Counted from the first letter of the stretch, positions 39,491-51,225 are shown. The stretch is 64,000 nt of DNA from Stenotrophomonas nitritireducens (GCF_001431425.1 NZ_LDJG01000024.1:1-64000); one strand, 5' to 3'. The notes: generated from the letters alone by a model not told the origin. Made by a program: numbers and translations.

Positions 39491-41173
39491 ATGAATCAGG
39501 AACGTCCCTGGCTGCAGAGTTATCCCGCCGGCGTGCCGGCCGAGATCGACGTCGATGAATTCCGCTCCGTGGCCGCGGTGTTCGACGCCTCCGTGGCCAA
39601 GTTCCGCGACCGTCCCGCCTACTCCAATTTCGGCAAGGTGCTGACCTACGGGCAGGCCGATGCCCTGGTCACGCAGTTCGCCAGCTACCTGCTGGGCGAG
39701 CTGCAGCTGAAGAAGGGCGACCGCGTCGCGGTGATGATGCCCAACTGCCTGCAGTACCCGATCGCCACCTTCGGCATCCTGCGCGCCGGCCTGACCGTGG
39801 TGAACGTCAACCCGCTGTATACCGCCCGCGAACTCAAGCACCAGCTGGTGGATGCCGGCGCCTCGGTGCTGGTGGTGGTGGACAACTTCGGCGACACCGT
39901 GCAGCAGGTCATCGCCGATACGCCGGTCAAGCAGGTGGTCACCACCGGCCTGGGCGACATGCTCGGCTTCCCCAAGGGCGCGATCGTCAACTTCGTGCTC
40001 AAGTACGTGAAGAAGATGGTGCCGGACTACCGCATCCACGGTGCGGTCCGCTTCCGCGAGGCGCTGCGCCTGGGCGCGCGCCATGCGCTGCCGCCGGTGG
40101 ACGTCAGCCACGACGACATCGCCTTCCTGCAGTACACCGGCGGCACCACCGGGGTGGCCAAGGGCGCCATGCTGACCCACCGCAACCTGGTGGCGAACAT
40201 GCAGCAGGCCTCGGCGTGGATCTCGGCCTCGGGAGTCAAGCCGGGCGAGGAAGTGATCATCACCGCGCTGCCGCTGTACCACATCTTCGCGCTGACGGCG
40301 AACGGCCTGGTCTTCATGAAGCTGGGCGGCCTGAACTACCTGATCACCAACCCGCGCGACATGAAGGGCTTCGTCAAGGAGCTGCGCAACAATCGCTTCA
40401 CCGCCATCACCGGCGTCAACACGCTGTTCAACGGCCTGCTCAACACGCCCGGCTTCGAGGACGTGGATTTCTCCGCGCTCAAGGTCACCCTGGGTGGCGG
40501 CATGGCGGTGCAGCGTGCGGTGGCCGAGCGCTGGAAGAAGATCACCGGCACCACCCTGGTGGAAGCCTACGGCCTGACCGAGACCTCGCCGGCGGCCTGC
40601 ATCAACCCGCTGGACCTAGCCGAGTACAACGGCGCCATCGGCCTGCCGATTCCCTCCACCGACGCCTGCGTGAAGGACGACGACGGCAACATGGTCGCCA
40701 CCGGCGAAGTCGGCGAGCTGTGCATCCGCGGCCCGCAGGTGATGAAGGGCTACTGGCACCGCCCGGACGAGACCGCCAAGGCGATGGATGCCGACGGCTG
40801 GCTGCACACCGGCGACATGGCGCGCATGGACGAGAAGGGCTTCTTCTACATCGTCGACCGCAAGAAGGACATGATCCTGGTCTCCGGCTTCAACGTGTAC
40901 CCGAACGAAGTGGAGGACGTGATCGCGATGATGCCGGGCGTGCTGGAAGTAGCCGCGGTCGGCGTGCCGAACGAGAAGTCCGGCGAGGTGGTCAAGGTGG
41001 TGATCGTCAGGAAGGACCCGAACCTGACCGAGGAGCAGGTGAAGGAGTTCGCCCGCGCCAACCTGACCGGCTACAAGCACCCGCGCATCGTCGAGTTCCG
41101 CAAGGAACTGCCCAAGACCAACGTCGGCAAGATCCTGCGCCGCGAACTGCGCGACGCGCCGCCGGCCGGCTGA
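39491..41173 (+). CDS. rpfB: Long-chain acyl-CoA ligase RpfB/FadD
   Basis: RpfB activates long-chain fatty acids to acyl-CoA and in Xanthomonas takes part in DSF signal turnover. The 560-residue product starts at ATG 39491 with GGAGG 6 bases upstream. ANL-superfamily motifs: YTGGTTGVAKGAMLTH (P-loop), EAYGLTETSPAA, DGWLHTGDMARMDEKG and GFNVYPNEVEDVIA; the acyl-adenylate Lys lies in TNVGKILRREL. The length equals that of Xanthomonas RpfB, and the next gene is rpfF, so the rpf name is used rather than fadD. rpfA (aconitase), often nearby in Xanthomonas, is not here. Confidence 0.93.
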   Translation: MNQERPWLQSYPAGVPAEIDVDEFRSVAAVFDASVAKFRDRPAYSNFGKVLTYGQADALVTQFASYLLGELQLKKGDRVAVMMPNCLQYPIATFGILRAGLTVVNVNPLYTARELKHQLVDAGASVLVVVDNFGDTVQQVIADTPVKQVVTTGLGDMLGFPKGAIVNFVLKYVKKMVPDYRIHGAVRFREALRLGARHALPPVDVSHDDIAFLQYTGGTTGVAKGAMLTHRNLVANMQQASAWISASGVKPGEEVIITALPLYHIFALTANGLVFMKLGGLNYLITNPRDMKGFVKELRNNRFTAITGVNTLFNGLLNTPGFEDVDFSALKVTLGGGMAVQRAVAERWKKITGTTLVEAYGLTETSPAACINPLDLAEYNGAIGLPIPSTDACVKDDDGNMVATGEVGELCIRGPQVMKGYWHRPDETAKAMDADGWLHTGDMARMDEKGFFYIVDRKKDMILVSGFNVYPNEVEDVIAMMPGVLEVAAVGVPNEKSGEVVKVVIVRKDPNLTEEQVKEFARANLTGYKHPRIVEFRKELPKTNVGKILRRELRDAPPAG

Positions 41174-41193
41174 AGCCCGCCTGTCCAGCCGTC

Positions 41194-41241
41194 CCCGTGA
41201 AGGCCCCGCCGGCTCCGGCGGGGCCTTCGCGCATTCACGGG
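41194..41241 (+). terminator. Nested hairpins between rpfB and rpfF
   Basis: GAAGGCCCCGCC (41199-41210) and GGCGGGGCCTTC (41217-41228) form a perfect 12-bp stem with a six-base loop, 25 bases after the rpfB stop. An outer pair, CCCGTGAA (41194-41201) and TTCACGGG (41234-41241), can partly compete with or extend it. It suggests attenuation between rpfB and rpfF, in keeping with a separate rpfF promoter known in Xanthomonas. Confidence 0.7.
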
Positions 41242-41331
41242 ACCGGTACCGCGTGTAGGATCGCGGAGTGCCAGCGTCCGGCCCGCCGCCCACGCTTCCG
41301 ATTCCGCGGGCCTCCTGCAAGGACCCAGCCC

Positions 41332-42207
41332 ATGAATGCGATCGAACTGCTGCCTGTTGGCGCCCCCGCCACCCCCTACTCCACCATCCGCGTGCACGAC
41401 GACGCGGCCAGCGACGTGCACTGGCTGCACATGCATGCCGACGCCGGCCCCGGCGTGCGCCCCTGCTTCCGCAAGCCGCTGATGACCGAGATGCATGCCT
41501 ACCTGGATGGCATCACCGGCGCTCCGCAGGCCCGTTCCGGACGCCTGCGCCACCTGGTACTGGCGTCCGCGGCCGACGCGTTCAATCTGGGCGGCGACCT
41601 GGATGTGTTCTCCGGCCTGATCCGCGCACGCGACGGCGAAGGCCTGCTGCGCTATGCGCGCAGCTGCATCGACGGCGTGTACCGCTTCCACGCCGGCCTG
41701 GACGGCAGCTTCCGCACCATCGCCCTGCTGCAGGGCGACGCGCTCGGCGGCGGCCTGGAAATGGCCTTGTCCTGCCACACCATCGTCGCCGAGGAAGGCG
41801 TGGGCATGGGGCTGCCGGAGGTCCTGTTCGGTCTGTTCCCGGGCATGGGCGCGTACAACTTCCTGAGCCGCCGCGTGTCGCCGCAGCTGGCCGAGCGCAT
41901 CATCCTGGAAGGCCGCGTGCACACGGCCGAGGAAATGCACGCCATGGGCGTGGTCGACATCCTGGTACCGCGCGGCCAGGGCGAGCAGGCGGTGAACGAC
42001 CTGATCCGCCAGCAGCAGCGCATCCCGCAGTCGTACCTGGCGATGAACGCGGTGCGCGGCATCTCCAACCGGGTCGATTACCAGGAGCTGCTGGACATCA
42101 CCCGGGTATGGGTCGATGCGGCGCTGGCGCTGGACGAGAAGTCGCTGCGCACCATGGACCGGCTGGTCAAGGCGCAGACCCGCCGCAGCGGACAGGTGCG
42201 CGGTTGA
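41332..42207 (+). CDS. rpfF: DSF synthase RpfF (crotonase family)
   Basis: RpfF makes the cis-2-unsaturated fatty acid signal DSF from acyl-ACP. The 291-residue product starts at ATG 41332 with AAGGA 8 bases upstream. Crotonase signatures are LGGDLDVFSGLI and GDALGGGLEMALSCH. The two catalytic glutamates known from Xanthomonas RpfF correspond to E143 (GGGLEMAL) and E163 (GLPEVLFG), both present. It converges on rpfC, with only 24 bases between the two stops. In Xanthomonas RpfC also binds RpfF and limits signal synthesis. Confidence 0.95.
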   Translation: MNAIELLPVGAPATPYSTIRVHDDAASDVHWLHMHADAGPGVRPCFRKPLMTEMHAYLDGITGAPQARSGRLRHLVLASAADAFNLGGDLDVFSGLIRARDGEGLLRYARSCIDGVYRFHAGLDGSFRTIALLQGDALGGGLEMALSCHTIVAEEGVGMGLPEVLFGLFPGMGAYNFLSRRVSPQLAERIILEGRVHTAEEMHAMGVVDILVPRGQGEQAVNDLIRQQQRIPQSYLAMNAVRGISNRVDYQELLDITRVWVDAALALDEKSLRTMDRLVKAQTRRSGQVRG

Positions 42208-42231
42208 GCCGAGCCTGGGCGGCGATGGACC

Positions 42232-44406
42232 TCAGCCGGTCACATCGTCGTGCGACTGCGCGCGCCCGCGGGCGCGCGCGTCCAGCGCCTGGCGTCCCTC
42301 CTGCAGCGCGGCACCGATGCGCGCGTGCAGCGGCTTCCATTCGCCCTTGAGTTGCCAGTCGGCCATGCGCATCAACTCTCCCCCCTGCCGGGCGACTTTC
42401 AGCAACCCAAGGTTGGCGGCCACGCCCTTGATCGCGTGGGCGTGCTCGCGCATCCGCGTCCAGTCCTGCGCCTGCGCATCGCCGGGCAAGGCGCCGATCC
42501 CGCTTTCCAGGTCCTCCAGGCACTGGCGCACGAACTCGCGCTCGAAGCCCTTGCCCATGCCCAGCGCCGCCAGTTCGTCGAGCACGCCGGTATCGAGCAC
42601 GGCATCGCCATCGATGACGGCGGGAACCACCTCGGCCATGTCGCGGCTGCCGGCAGCGGCGCCGCTGGCGATGTCGGCCATGGTTTCCAGCAGCCTGGCC
42701 GCCACCACCGGCTTGGCCATGAACGCGTGCGCGCCGGCCTGGTTGCAGCGCTGGATCGCCTCGGGCGTGACGTCGGCGCTGAGGATCACCACCGGCGTGC
42801 GTGCGCCGCCGCCGGCCTGCATCACCCGCAGTTGCCTGAGCAGGTCCAGCCCGCTCATGCCCGGCATGTGCAGGTCGGTGATGGCCACGTCGAAATCGCG
42901 CGCGGCCATCGCATCCAGCGCTTGCTCGGCGCCATGCACGCAGGTGACGCGGTGGCCGGCCTTCTGCAGCAGCCGCTGCAGCACCATGCGGTTGGCTTCG
43001 TGGTCGTCGGCGACCAGGATGTCCAGGCTGCGCACGCGCGCGCGGTGGCGGCGGAACGGATCGGTGAAGGCGATGACATTGCCCGGGTCTTCGACCGCCA
43101 GCGGTTCGGCCGCCGCGGCCGCCTCGCCATCGGCCGCCGCCAGCGCGGCGCGGCCCAGCGGCAGCTCCACCCAGAAGCAGCTGCCGACCGGCAGGTTCTC
43201 GCGATAGCCGATCTGGCCGCCCATCGCCTGGGCCAGGCCCTTGGCGATCGCCGTGCCCAATCCGGTGCCCTCGTGGCGCCGGGCCATGGAAACATCGGCC
43301 TGCTCGAATGCGTCGAACAACCGCGGACGCAACGAAGGCGCCACGCCGATGCCGGTATCGAGGATCTCGAAGCGCAGCCGCAGCGGTCCATCCTCCCCGG
43401 ACGGACTCACCGAGACGCGGATCTCCACCTGGCCCTGATCGGTGAACTTGACCGCGTTGCCGGCCAGGTTGAGCAGGATCTGGCGCAGATGGCCGACATC
43501 GCCATGCAGCCCGTCGGGCACGCCGGACTCCACGAATACCCGGTAGTCCAGCCGCTTGGCGCGCGCCTGCGGCCCCAGGATCAGGCCGATCGACTGGACC
43601 AGCTCGGCCAACGAGAAATCCTGCGCGCTGATGCGCAGCTTGCCGGCCTCGATGGCGGATATGTCCAGCACTTCCTCCACCAGCGCCAGCAGGGTCCGCG
43701 CCGAGGCCTGGATCGTGCCCAGGCACTCGCGCTGCTCCTCGTCCAGGCGGGTGGTGGCGAGCAGTTCGGTCATGCCCGACAGGCCGTTGAGCGGCGTGCG
43801 GAACTCATGGCTCATGTTGGCCAGGAAGCGGCTCTTGGCGTCGCTGGCGCGGCGCGCTTCGGCCATGGCCTCGGTCAGCTGCCGCAGCAGGCTGGAGAAA
43901 TACAGCGGGATCGCCGCCAGCCCGACCAGCAGGCCGATGCCCAGGCCCAGGTTGCGTTGCCAGTAGTCGCTCAGGGCCAGGGTGATGCCGAAACTGGCGG
44001 TGGCCATGACCACCGCGAGCATCAGGTAGCGGTTGCCGAAACGCATGCCGTTGCCGACGGTCACCCACATCACCACCACGTAGATGCAGGCCATCGGCTC
44101 GCCGATGGTGCTCATCGCCGCCGACATCAGTGCGTAGTCGTCGACCATGCCGAGAATGCGGCGCAGGTCCGAACGCCCGGGCTTCCACAGCAGCCAGCCC
44201 ATCAGCGCCAGCGACAGGCCCTGCGCGATCAGGATCAGCGCGATCACCAGCCGCAGCTGCGCCGGTGGCAGGCTCCAGCGGCCGGCCGACAACAGCACGT
44301 AACACAGGATCAGCGCGATCATCACGATGCGCACCAGCGCCTGCGCGTGCTCGCTGTCCCCGCGTTGCCGCAGGCGTTGCCGGAGCCAGGCGAACGCGTT
44401 CGTCAT
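42232..44406 (-). CDS. rpfC: Hybrid sensor kinase RpfC (DSF receptor)
   Basis: RpfC senses DSF and phosphorylates RpfG. The 724-residue product starts at ATG 44406, one base after the rpfG stop. An N-terminal part with about five membrane helices (about 22-150) is the input domain. Then come HisKA with H200 (ANMSHEFRTPLNG), the HATPase domain (LLNLAGNAVKFTDQG; DTGIGV; HEGTGLGTAIAKGL), a receiver domain with D511 (AITDLHMPGMS) and an Hpt domain with H657 (EHAHAIKGVAANLG). These sites sit almost exactly where Xanthomonas RpfC has its phospho-residues. The phosphorelay runs His-Asp-His-Asp to RpfG. Confidence 0.95.
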   Translation of the reverse strand: MTNAFAWLRQRLRQRGDSEHAQALVRIVMIALILCYVLLSAGRWSLPPAQLRLVIALILIAQGLSLALMGWLLWKPGRSDLRRILGMVDDYALMSAAMSTIGEPMACIYVVVMWVTVGNGMRFGNRYLMLAVVMATASFGITLALSDYWQRNLGLGIGLLVGLAAIPLYFSSLLRQLTEAMAEARRASDAKSRFLANMSHEFRTPLNGLSGMTELLATTRLDEEQRECLGTIQASARTLLALVEEVLDISAIEAGKLRISAQDFSLAELVQSIGLILGPQARAKRLDYRVFVESGVPDGLHGDVGHLRQILLNLAGNAVKFTDQGQVEIRVSVSPSGEDGPLRLRFEILDTGIGVAPSLRPRLFDAFEQADVSMARRHEGTGLGTAIAKGLAQAMGGQIGYRENLPVGSCFWVELPLGRAALAAADGEAAAAAEPLAVEDPGNVIAFTDPFRRHRARVRSLDILVADDHEANRMVLQRLLQKAGHRVTCVHGAEQALDAMAARDFDVAITDLHMPGMSGLDLLRQLRVMQAGGGARTPVVILSADVTPEAIQRCNQAGAHAFMAKPVVAARLLETMADIASGAAAGSRDMAEVVPAVIDGDAVLDTGVLDELAALGMGKGFEREFVRQCLEDLESGIGALPGDAQAQDWTRMREHAHAIKGVAANLGLLKVARQGGELMRMADWQLKGEWKPLHARIGAALQEGRQALDARARGRAQSHDDVTG

Positions 44407-44407
44407 T

Positions 44408-45469
44408 TCAGGCTTCCGGTCTCGGGAAGGCGGCCGAATAGCGTGCGCAGACTTCCTCCAGCCGTTCCCTCGCCTGCAGCAGCGCATCGACGCAGCGCGG
44501 GCAGAACAGGCGCCCGCGCTGGGCATAGAGATAGGCCAGCGCGGCGTCCATCGACCAGGCTTCCTTGTAGGGGCGCGGCGACAGCAGCGCGTCGAACACG
44601 TCGGCCACCGCGACGATGCGCGCCTCCAGCGGGATCGCATCGCCGACGAGGCCATCGGGGTAGCCGCTGCCGTCGTAGCGTTCGTGGTGGCGCAGGGCGA
44701 TGGTCGCGCCCATCTGGATGAAGCGGTTGTTGCTGCCGCTGAGCAGTTCGTGGCCGATGCGCGGGTGGCGGCGCATGACCACCATCTCCTCCTCGTCCAG
44801 CTTGCCGGACTTGAGCAGGATGGAATCGGGGATGGCGATCTTGCCCATGTCGTGCAGCGGCGCGGCCATCTCGATGGTGCGCACGTCCTCGCTGGGCAGG
44901 CCGAGCTCATCGGCGATCAGTCCGGCGACATGGGCCATGCGCTCCAGGAAGGCGCTGGTGCCGGCGTCGCGGTACTCGATGGCGCGCGCCAGCCGCGACA
45001 GGGTCTCGCGTTCGCGCTCCTCGACCTCGTGCATGCTCGCCAGCAGCCGCTGTTCCAGCGACAGCGCACGCTGGCGCACGCTCTGGCTGTGGCGGCGCAG
45101 CTGCAGCAGGTTGTTGCAGCGGGCGCGCAGTTCGCGCGGGCGGATCGGCTTGACCAGGAAGTCGATGACCCCGGCTTCCAGCGCGCTCTGCCGCAGCGGT
45201 TCGTCGCCGACCACGGTGATCAGCACGATGGGCACGTCGCGGTTGCCGGGCAGGCGCCGGAAGCGCTGCGCGAACTCCAGGCCGTCCATGTTCGGCATGC
45301 GGTAGTCGAGCAGCAGCAGGTCGGTCTCGTGCGACTGGCACCAGGCCAGCGCCTCCAGCGGATCGGCGAAGTCGTGCACGCCCAGTTCCGGCGAGATGTC
45401 TTCCAGCACGTGCCGCACCATGCTGCGGGCCGATGTCTGGTCGTCGACGATGACGATTTCCAAGCGCAT
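44408..45469 (-). CDS. rpfG: HD-GYP response regulator RpfG (c-di-GMP phosphodiesterase)
   Basis: RpfG degrades c-di-GMP when phosphorylated by RpfC, linking DSF to virulence-factor and biofilm control. The 353-residue product has a receiver domain with D9/D10, phospho-acceptor D55 (LLLLDYRMPNMDG) and K107. A helical linker (125-160) leads to the HD-GYP domain: H206-D207 in PLHDMGKIAIPD, RHHERYDGSGYP with G269-Y270-P271, and ADVFDALLS. All metal and GYP residues are intact. The N terminus is shorter than in Xanthomonas campestris RpfG. rpfC follows directly with no rpfH between. Confidence 0.95.
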   Translation of the reverse strand: MRLEIVIVDDQTSARSMVRHVLEDISPELGVHDFADPLEALAWCQSHETDLLLLDYRMPNMDGLEFAQRFRRLPGNRDVPIVLITVVGDEPLRQSALEAGVIDFLVKPIRPRELRARCNNLLQLRRHSQSVRQRALSLEQRLLASMHEVEERERETLSRLARAIEYRDAGTSAFLERMAHVAGLIADELGLPSEDVRTIEMAAPLHDMGKIAIPDSILLKSGKLDEEEMVVMRRHPRIGHELLSGSNNRFIQMGATIALRHHERYDGSGYPDGLVGDAIPLEARIVAVADVFDALLSPRPYKEAWSMDAALAYLYAQRGRLFCPRCVDALLQARERLEEVCARYSAAFPRPEA

Positions 45470-45497
45470 GTGACTGTCTGTCCGATGAAACCGCTGT

Positions 45498-45521
45498 TGC
45501 CGGGAAGGGAGGCTCCCGGCA
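45498..45521 (-). promoter_or_regulatory. Hairpin in the rpfG leader
   Basis: TGCCGGGA (45498-45505) and TCCCGGCA (45514-45521) are a perfect 8-bp stem 29 bases upstream of the rpfG start on the - strand. It could be the lysS transcript end or a structured 5' leader. The rest of the 194-base lysS-rpfG gap should hold the rpfGC promoter. Confidence 0.45.
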
Positions 45522-45663
45522 CGCCGCGCCTCCTCACCGGCCCCTGAGGGCGCGATCCGGCGGACATCGCATCATCAACCGCATGCGCCGGCCCTGCAAT
45601 ACACCGGCGCGCGGACGAGGGTCCTCGCGCGCCCTTCACGGGGACCGGTACGACCTGCCGCGG

Positions 45664-47196
<1,533 letters not shown>

Positions 47197-47302
47197 GGCG
47201 TTGGCTTGGGTGGTTGCGGGGGGAGGAAACAGGCCCGGCCATCATGCCGATGGACAGGCGGTAGAGCCAATGGGCACGGCCGCACCAGCGGCCGCGCCGT
47301 TC

Positions 47303-48428
<1,126 letters not shown>

Positions 48429-48595
48429 GGTCGGTCCATGCAAGTGCGGACAAGCCGGCAATTCTAGCATCGCGCACCCGCCTCGTCGGCGATGCGGGAA
48501 GCGGGCCGGGTTCTCACGGAGCGGCCGGCGCTTGCCGTTAGAATCCCGGCCAGCCGTGCCCCCGCGCGGCCCTTTCAACCGATAAGGACTCTCGC

Positions 48596-49741
48596 TTGAA
48601 TACACGCCCCCCCCGCCTGTTCGCCGCCCTTTCCCTGCTCACCCTGGCCCTGGCCGCCTGCCAGAAGCCCGGTGGCGGCGCTGACGACAATGCCCCCAGC
48701 CTTGCCGTGGGCGACAGCGTCTCCGGTGAAATCACCTCCTCCAGCCGCCTGAACTACAACGATGGCAGCCGCCACCAGGGCTACAAGGTCGCCCTCAAGA
48801 GCGGCCAGGCCGTCGCCCTGGAACTGGGCGGTTCGCTCAATGGCCAGCTGTCGGTATTCGATGGGCAGAGCCTGCTGGCCACCGCCTCGGCGCGTGGCTA
48901 CGAGGGCGAAGCCGGTCCGGGCGACGTCAGCCTGGCGTTCAAGGCGCCCAAGGACGGTACCTACCTGGTCGCGGTGAACAGCGCCGGTTCGGATTCGTTC
49001 GGCCCGTTCAAGCTCAAGAGCAGCGCGGTCACCCCGTACGACGGCAAGCCGCTGGGCGCCGACAGCGAAGCCATCGACTGGCTGATGGGCGACAAGCAGG
49101 AATACAGATTCAAGGTGGACAAGGCCGGCATCTACACCATCGGCATGGAGTCGGGAACGCTGGACTCCTACCTGCACCTGACCGGCCGCAACGTCGACAT
49201 CGAGGACGATGACAGCGGCAACAACCTCAACGCCCGCATCCGCGCCTACCTGGAACCGGGCGACTACACCATCGGCGCCTCGTCGCTGAACGGCAGCACC
49301 GGTTCGTTCAAGCTGAAGGTCGGCCTGACCCCGGTCGACAAGGATCTGGTCATCCGCGACGGCAGCGCCCTGACCATCGGCCAGACCGCGCAGGGCATGG
49401 TCGATTCGCGCGGCCGCCGCAGCTTCGTGCTCAACCTGGACAGTGCGCGCCACCTGCAGTTCGACGCCATCGCCGATAACTTCGATTCGGTGCTGCGCAT
49501 CAGCGGACCCGGCATCGATGCCGAGGACGACGACGGCGGCAATGGCACCAATGCCCGCCTGACCCTGCACATGGGCCCGGGCCACTACACCGTGACCGTC
49601 TCCAGCTTCGGCAGCCAGCAGGGCGTGTTCGAACTGGAGACCAGCGACCTCGGCGCCGACATGGCCGCACCGGCCAACAGCAACCGCAAGGATGCCGCCG
49701 ATGCGGCGGCCGAAGCCGCAGCAGCGGCGGTAGCGAACTGA
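48596..49741 (+). CDS. Lipoprotein with repeated PPC-type domains (upstream paralogue)
   Basis: A 381-residue predicted lipoprotein. TTG 48596 is used as start because AAGGA precedes it and a signal with lipobox LAAC follows directly. The mature part has about three repeated beta-sandwich units of the bacterial pre-peptidase C-terminal (PPC) type, with the recurring acid loop EDDDSGNNLNAR and EDDDGGNGTNAR, and closing strands such as GHYTVTVSS. These units are usually appended to secreted proteases but stand alone here. The C-terminal tail is Ala-rich. The next gene is a paralogue, so the pair arose by duplication. Function unknown; ligand or surface binding is a guess. Confidence 0.82.
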   Translation: MNTRPPRLFAALSLLTLALAACQKPGGGADDNAPSLAVGDSVSGEITSSSRLNYNDGSRHQGYKVALKSGQAVALELGGSLNGQLSVFDGQSLLATASARGYEGEAGPGDVSLAFKAPKDGTYLVAVNSAGSDSFGPFKLKSSAVTPYDGKPLGADSEAIDWLMGDKQEYRFKVDKAGIYTIGMESGTLDSYLHLTGRNVDIEDDDSGNNLNARIRAYLEPGDYTIGASSLNGSTGSFKLKVGLTPVDKDLVIRDGSALTIGQTAQGMVDSRGRRSFVLNLDSARHLQFDAIADNFDSVLRISGPGIDAEDDDGGNGTNARLTLHMGPGHYTVTVSSFGSQQGVFELETSDLGADMAAPANSNRKDAADAAAEAAAAAVAN

Positions 49742-49869
49742 TCGTCTCCGGCCGGCGGGCACGCGCCTGCCGGCCGTTCGACTCCCCCTGGGCCACTCCC
49801 GGAGCGTCCGTGCGCGACGCGCCCGGTACCGGCCCTGTTTCCCCCGTTCCAGACCAAGGAAAAACCAAA

Positions 49870-51225
49870 GTGAAGCGACTTGCAGCAGGATTGCTGACCC
49901 TCGCCATCGCCACCGGCCTGAATGCCACCGTTCACGCCGCCCCCGCCGCCCGTCCGCTCGCCAGCAACGGCGAAGTCTCCGGCGAAATCACGTCCGCCGC
50001 GGCGTTGAACTACAGCGACGGCAGCCGCAGCCAGTTGTTCAGCCTGCAACTAGCCGCCGGCCAGGCGGTGTCGCTGAAACTCGATGGCCCGTTGAAGGGC
50101 AGCCTCGCCGTTTTCCATCGCGACCTGCTGGTCAGCCGATCCGGCTCCGGGTCCAGCTGCGACTGCGGCGACAGCGCCCGGCTCAGCCTGCGCGCAGACA
50201 AGGCCGGGCAATACCTGGTCGCCGTCAGCGGTGCCGATGCCAACGCCTATGGCCCGTTCCAGCTCACCGCCACGCCGATCGTCGCCTATGACGGCCAGCC
50301 GCTGGCCGCCGGCAAGCGCATCGCCGACTGGCTGGTCGATTCCCGCCACACCTATTCGCTGCAGGTCGACAAGCCCGGCCTGTACACCCTCAACCTGGAA
50401 TCGGACGCCTTCGACACCGTGCTGGGCCTGAGCGGCAACGGCGTGGAACTGGAAGACGACGACGGCGGCAACAGCACCAATTCGCGCCTGGTCGTTCCGC
50501 TGCAGCCGGGCCGCTATACGGTTAGCGCCGGCGGTTTCAGCCAGAGCAGCGGCGCGTTCTATCTGGGCGTGGAACGGACCGACCTCCCGGAAGGGCTGGT
50601 GTTCGAGGATGGCCACGCGCTGCCGATCGACGACATGGCCAGCGGCTTCATCAACGCAGGCGACACCCGCAGCTTCGTGTTCTCCCTGCCCGATCGCCGC
50701 CGCGTGCAGTTCGACGCCAGCAGCCGCGACCTCGATACCCTCCTGACCCTGCAGGGTGCCGATATCACCCTCAGCGACGACGATGGCGGCGACGGGGTCA
50801 ATTCGCGCCTGTCGCAGGTACTTGACCCGGGCGAATACAACGTCTCGGTGCGCTCGGTGAACGGCCGCGGCGGAATTTTCCAGCTCGCCACCAGCACCGC
50901 GCCGGCAGCGGATGGCCCGACCCGCCCGGTCCTGGCCCTGGGCCGCGAGACCAGCGGCCAGCTGATCCCCGGTTCGCGCAGCCTGTACACGCTCGACATC
51001 CCGCGCAAGGGCCGTTACGTCATCACCATGACCGGCAGCAACGGCCTGGACGGCATGGTCACCCTGATGCGCGACGGTCAGGAAGTGGCCTCGCAGGACG
51101 ACAGCGAGACCAGCCTGGACCCGATGCTGGAAGTCGAACTGGAAGCCGGCCGCTACGTGTTGATGGCGCACAGCTTCGACCCGTCGGCGAGCGGCGCCTA
51201 TCGACTGCTGGTCCGCCGCAGGTAA
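49870..51225 (+). CDS. Secreted protein with repeated PPC-type domains (downstream paralogue)
   Basis: A 451-residue exported protein. GTG 49870 has AAGGAA 8 bases upstream and is followed by a clean signal peptide (VKRLAAGLLTLAIATGLN, cleaved after VHAA); an in-frame ATG at 49810 would bury it. There is no lipobox, unlike the upstream paralogue. About four PPC-like units are present, with acid loops EDDDGGNSTNSR and SDDDGGDGVNSR, and a unit near the N terminus, VSGEITSAAALNYSDGS, that matches VSGEITSSSRLNYNDGS of the neighbour. One Cys pair (CDC) lies near 97. Probably periplasmic or surface; partner unknown. Confidence 0.82.
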   Translation: MKRLAAGLLTLAIATGLNATVHAAPAARPLASNGEVSGEITSAAALNYSDGSRSQLFSLQLAAGQAVSLKLDGPLKGSLAVFHRDLLVSRSGSGSSCDCGDSARLSLRADKAGQYLVAVSGADANAYGPFQLTATPIVAYDGQPLAAGKRIADWLVDSRHTYSLQVDKPGLYTLNLESDAFDTVLGLSGNGVELEDDDGGNSTNSRLVVPLQPGRYTVSAGGFSQSSGAFYLGVERTDLPEGLVFEDGHALPIDDMASGFINAGDTRSFVFSLPDRRRVQFDASSRDLDTLLTLQGADITLSDDDGGDGVNSRLSQVLDPGEYNVSVRSVNGRGGIFQLATSTAPAADGPTRPVLALGRETSGQLIPGSRSLYTLDIPRKGRYVITMTGSNGLDGMVTLMRDGQEVASQDDSETSLDPMLEVELEAGRYVLMAHSFDPSASGAYRLLVRRR

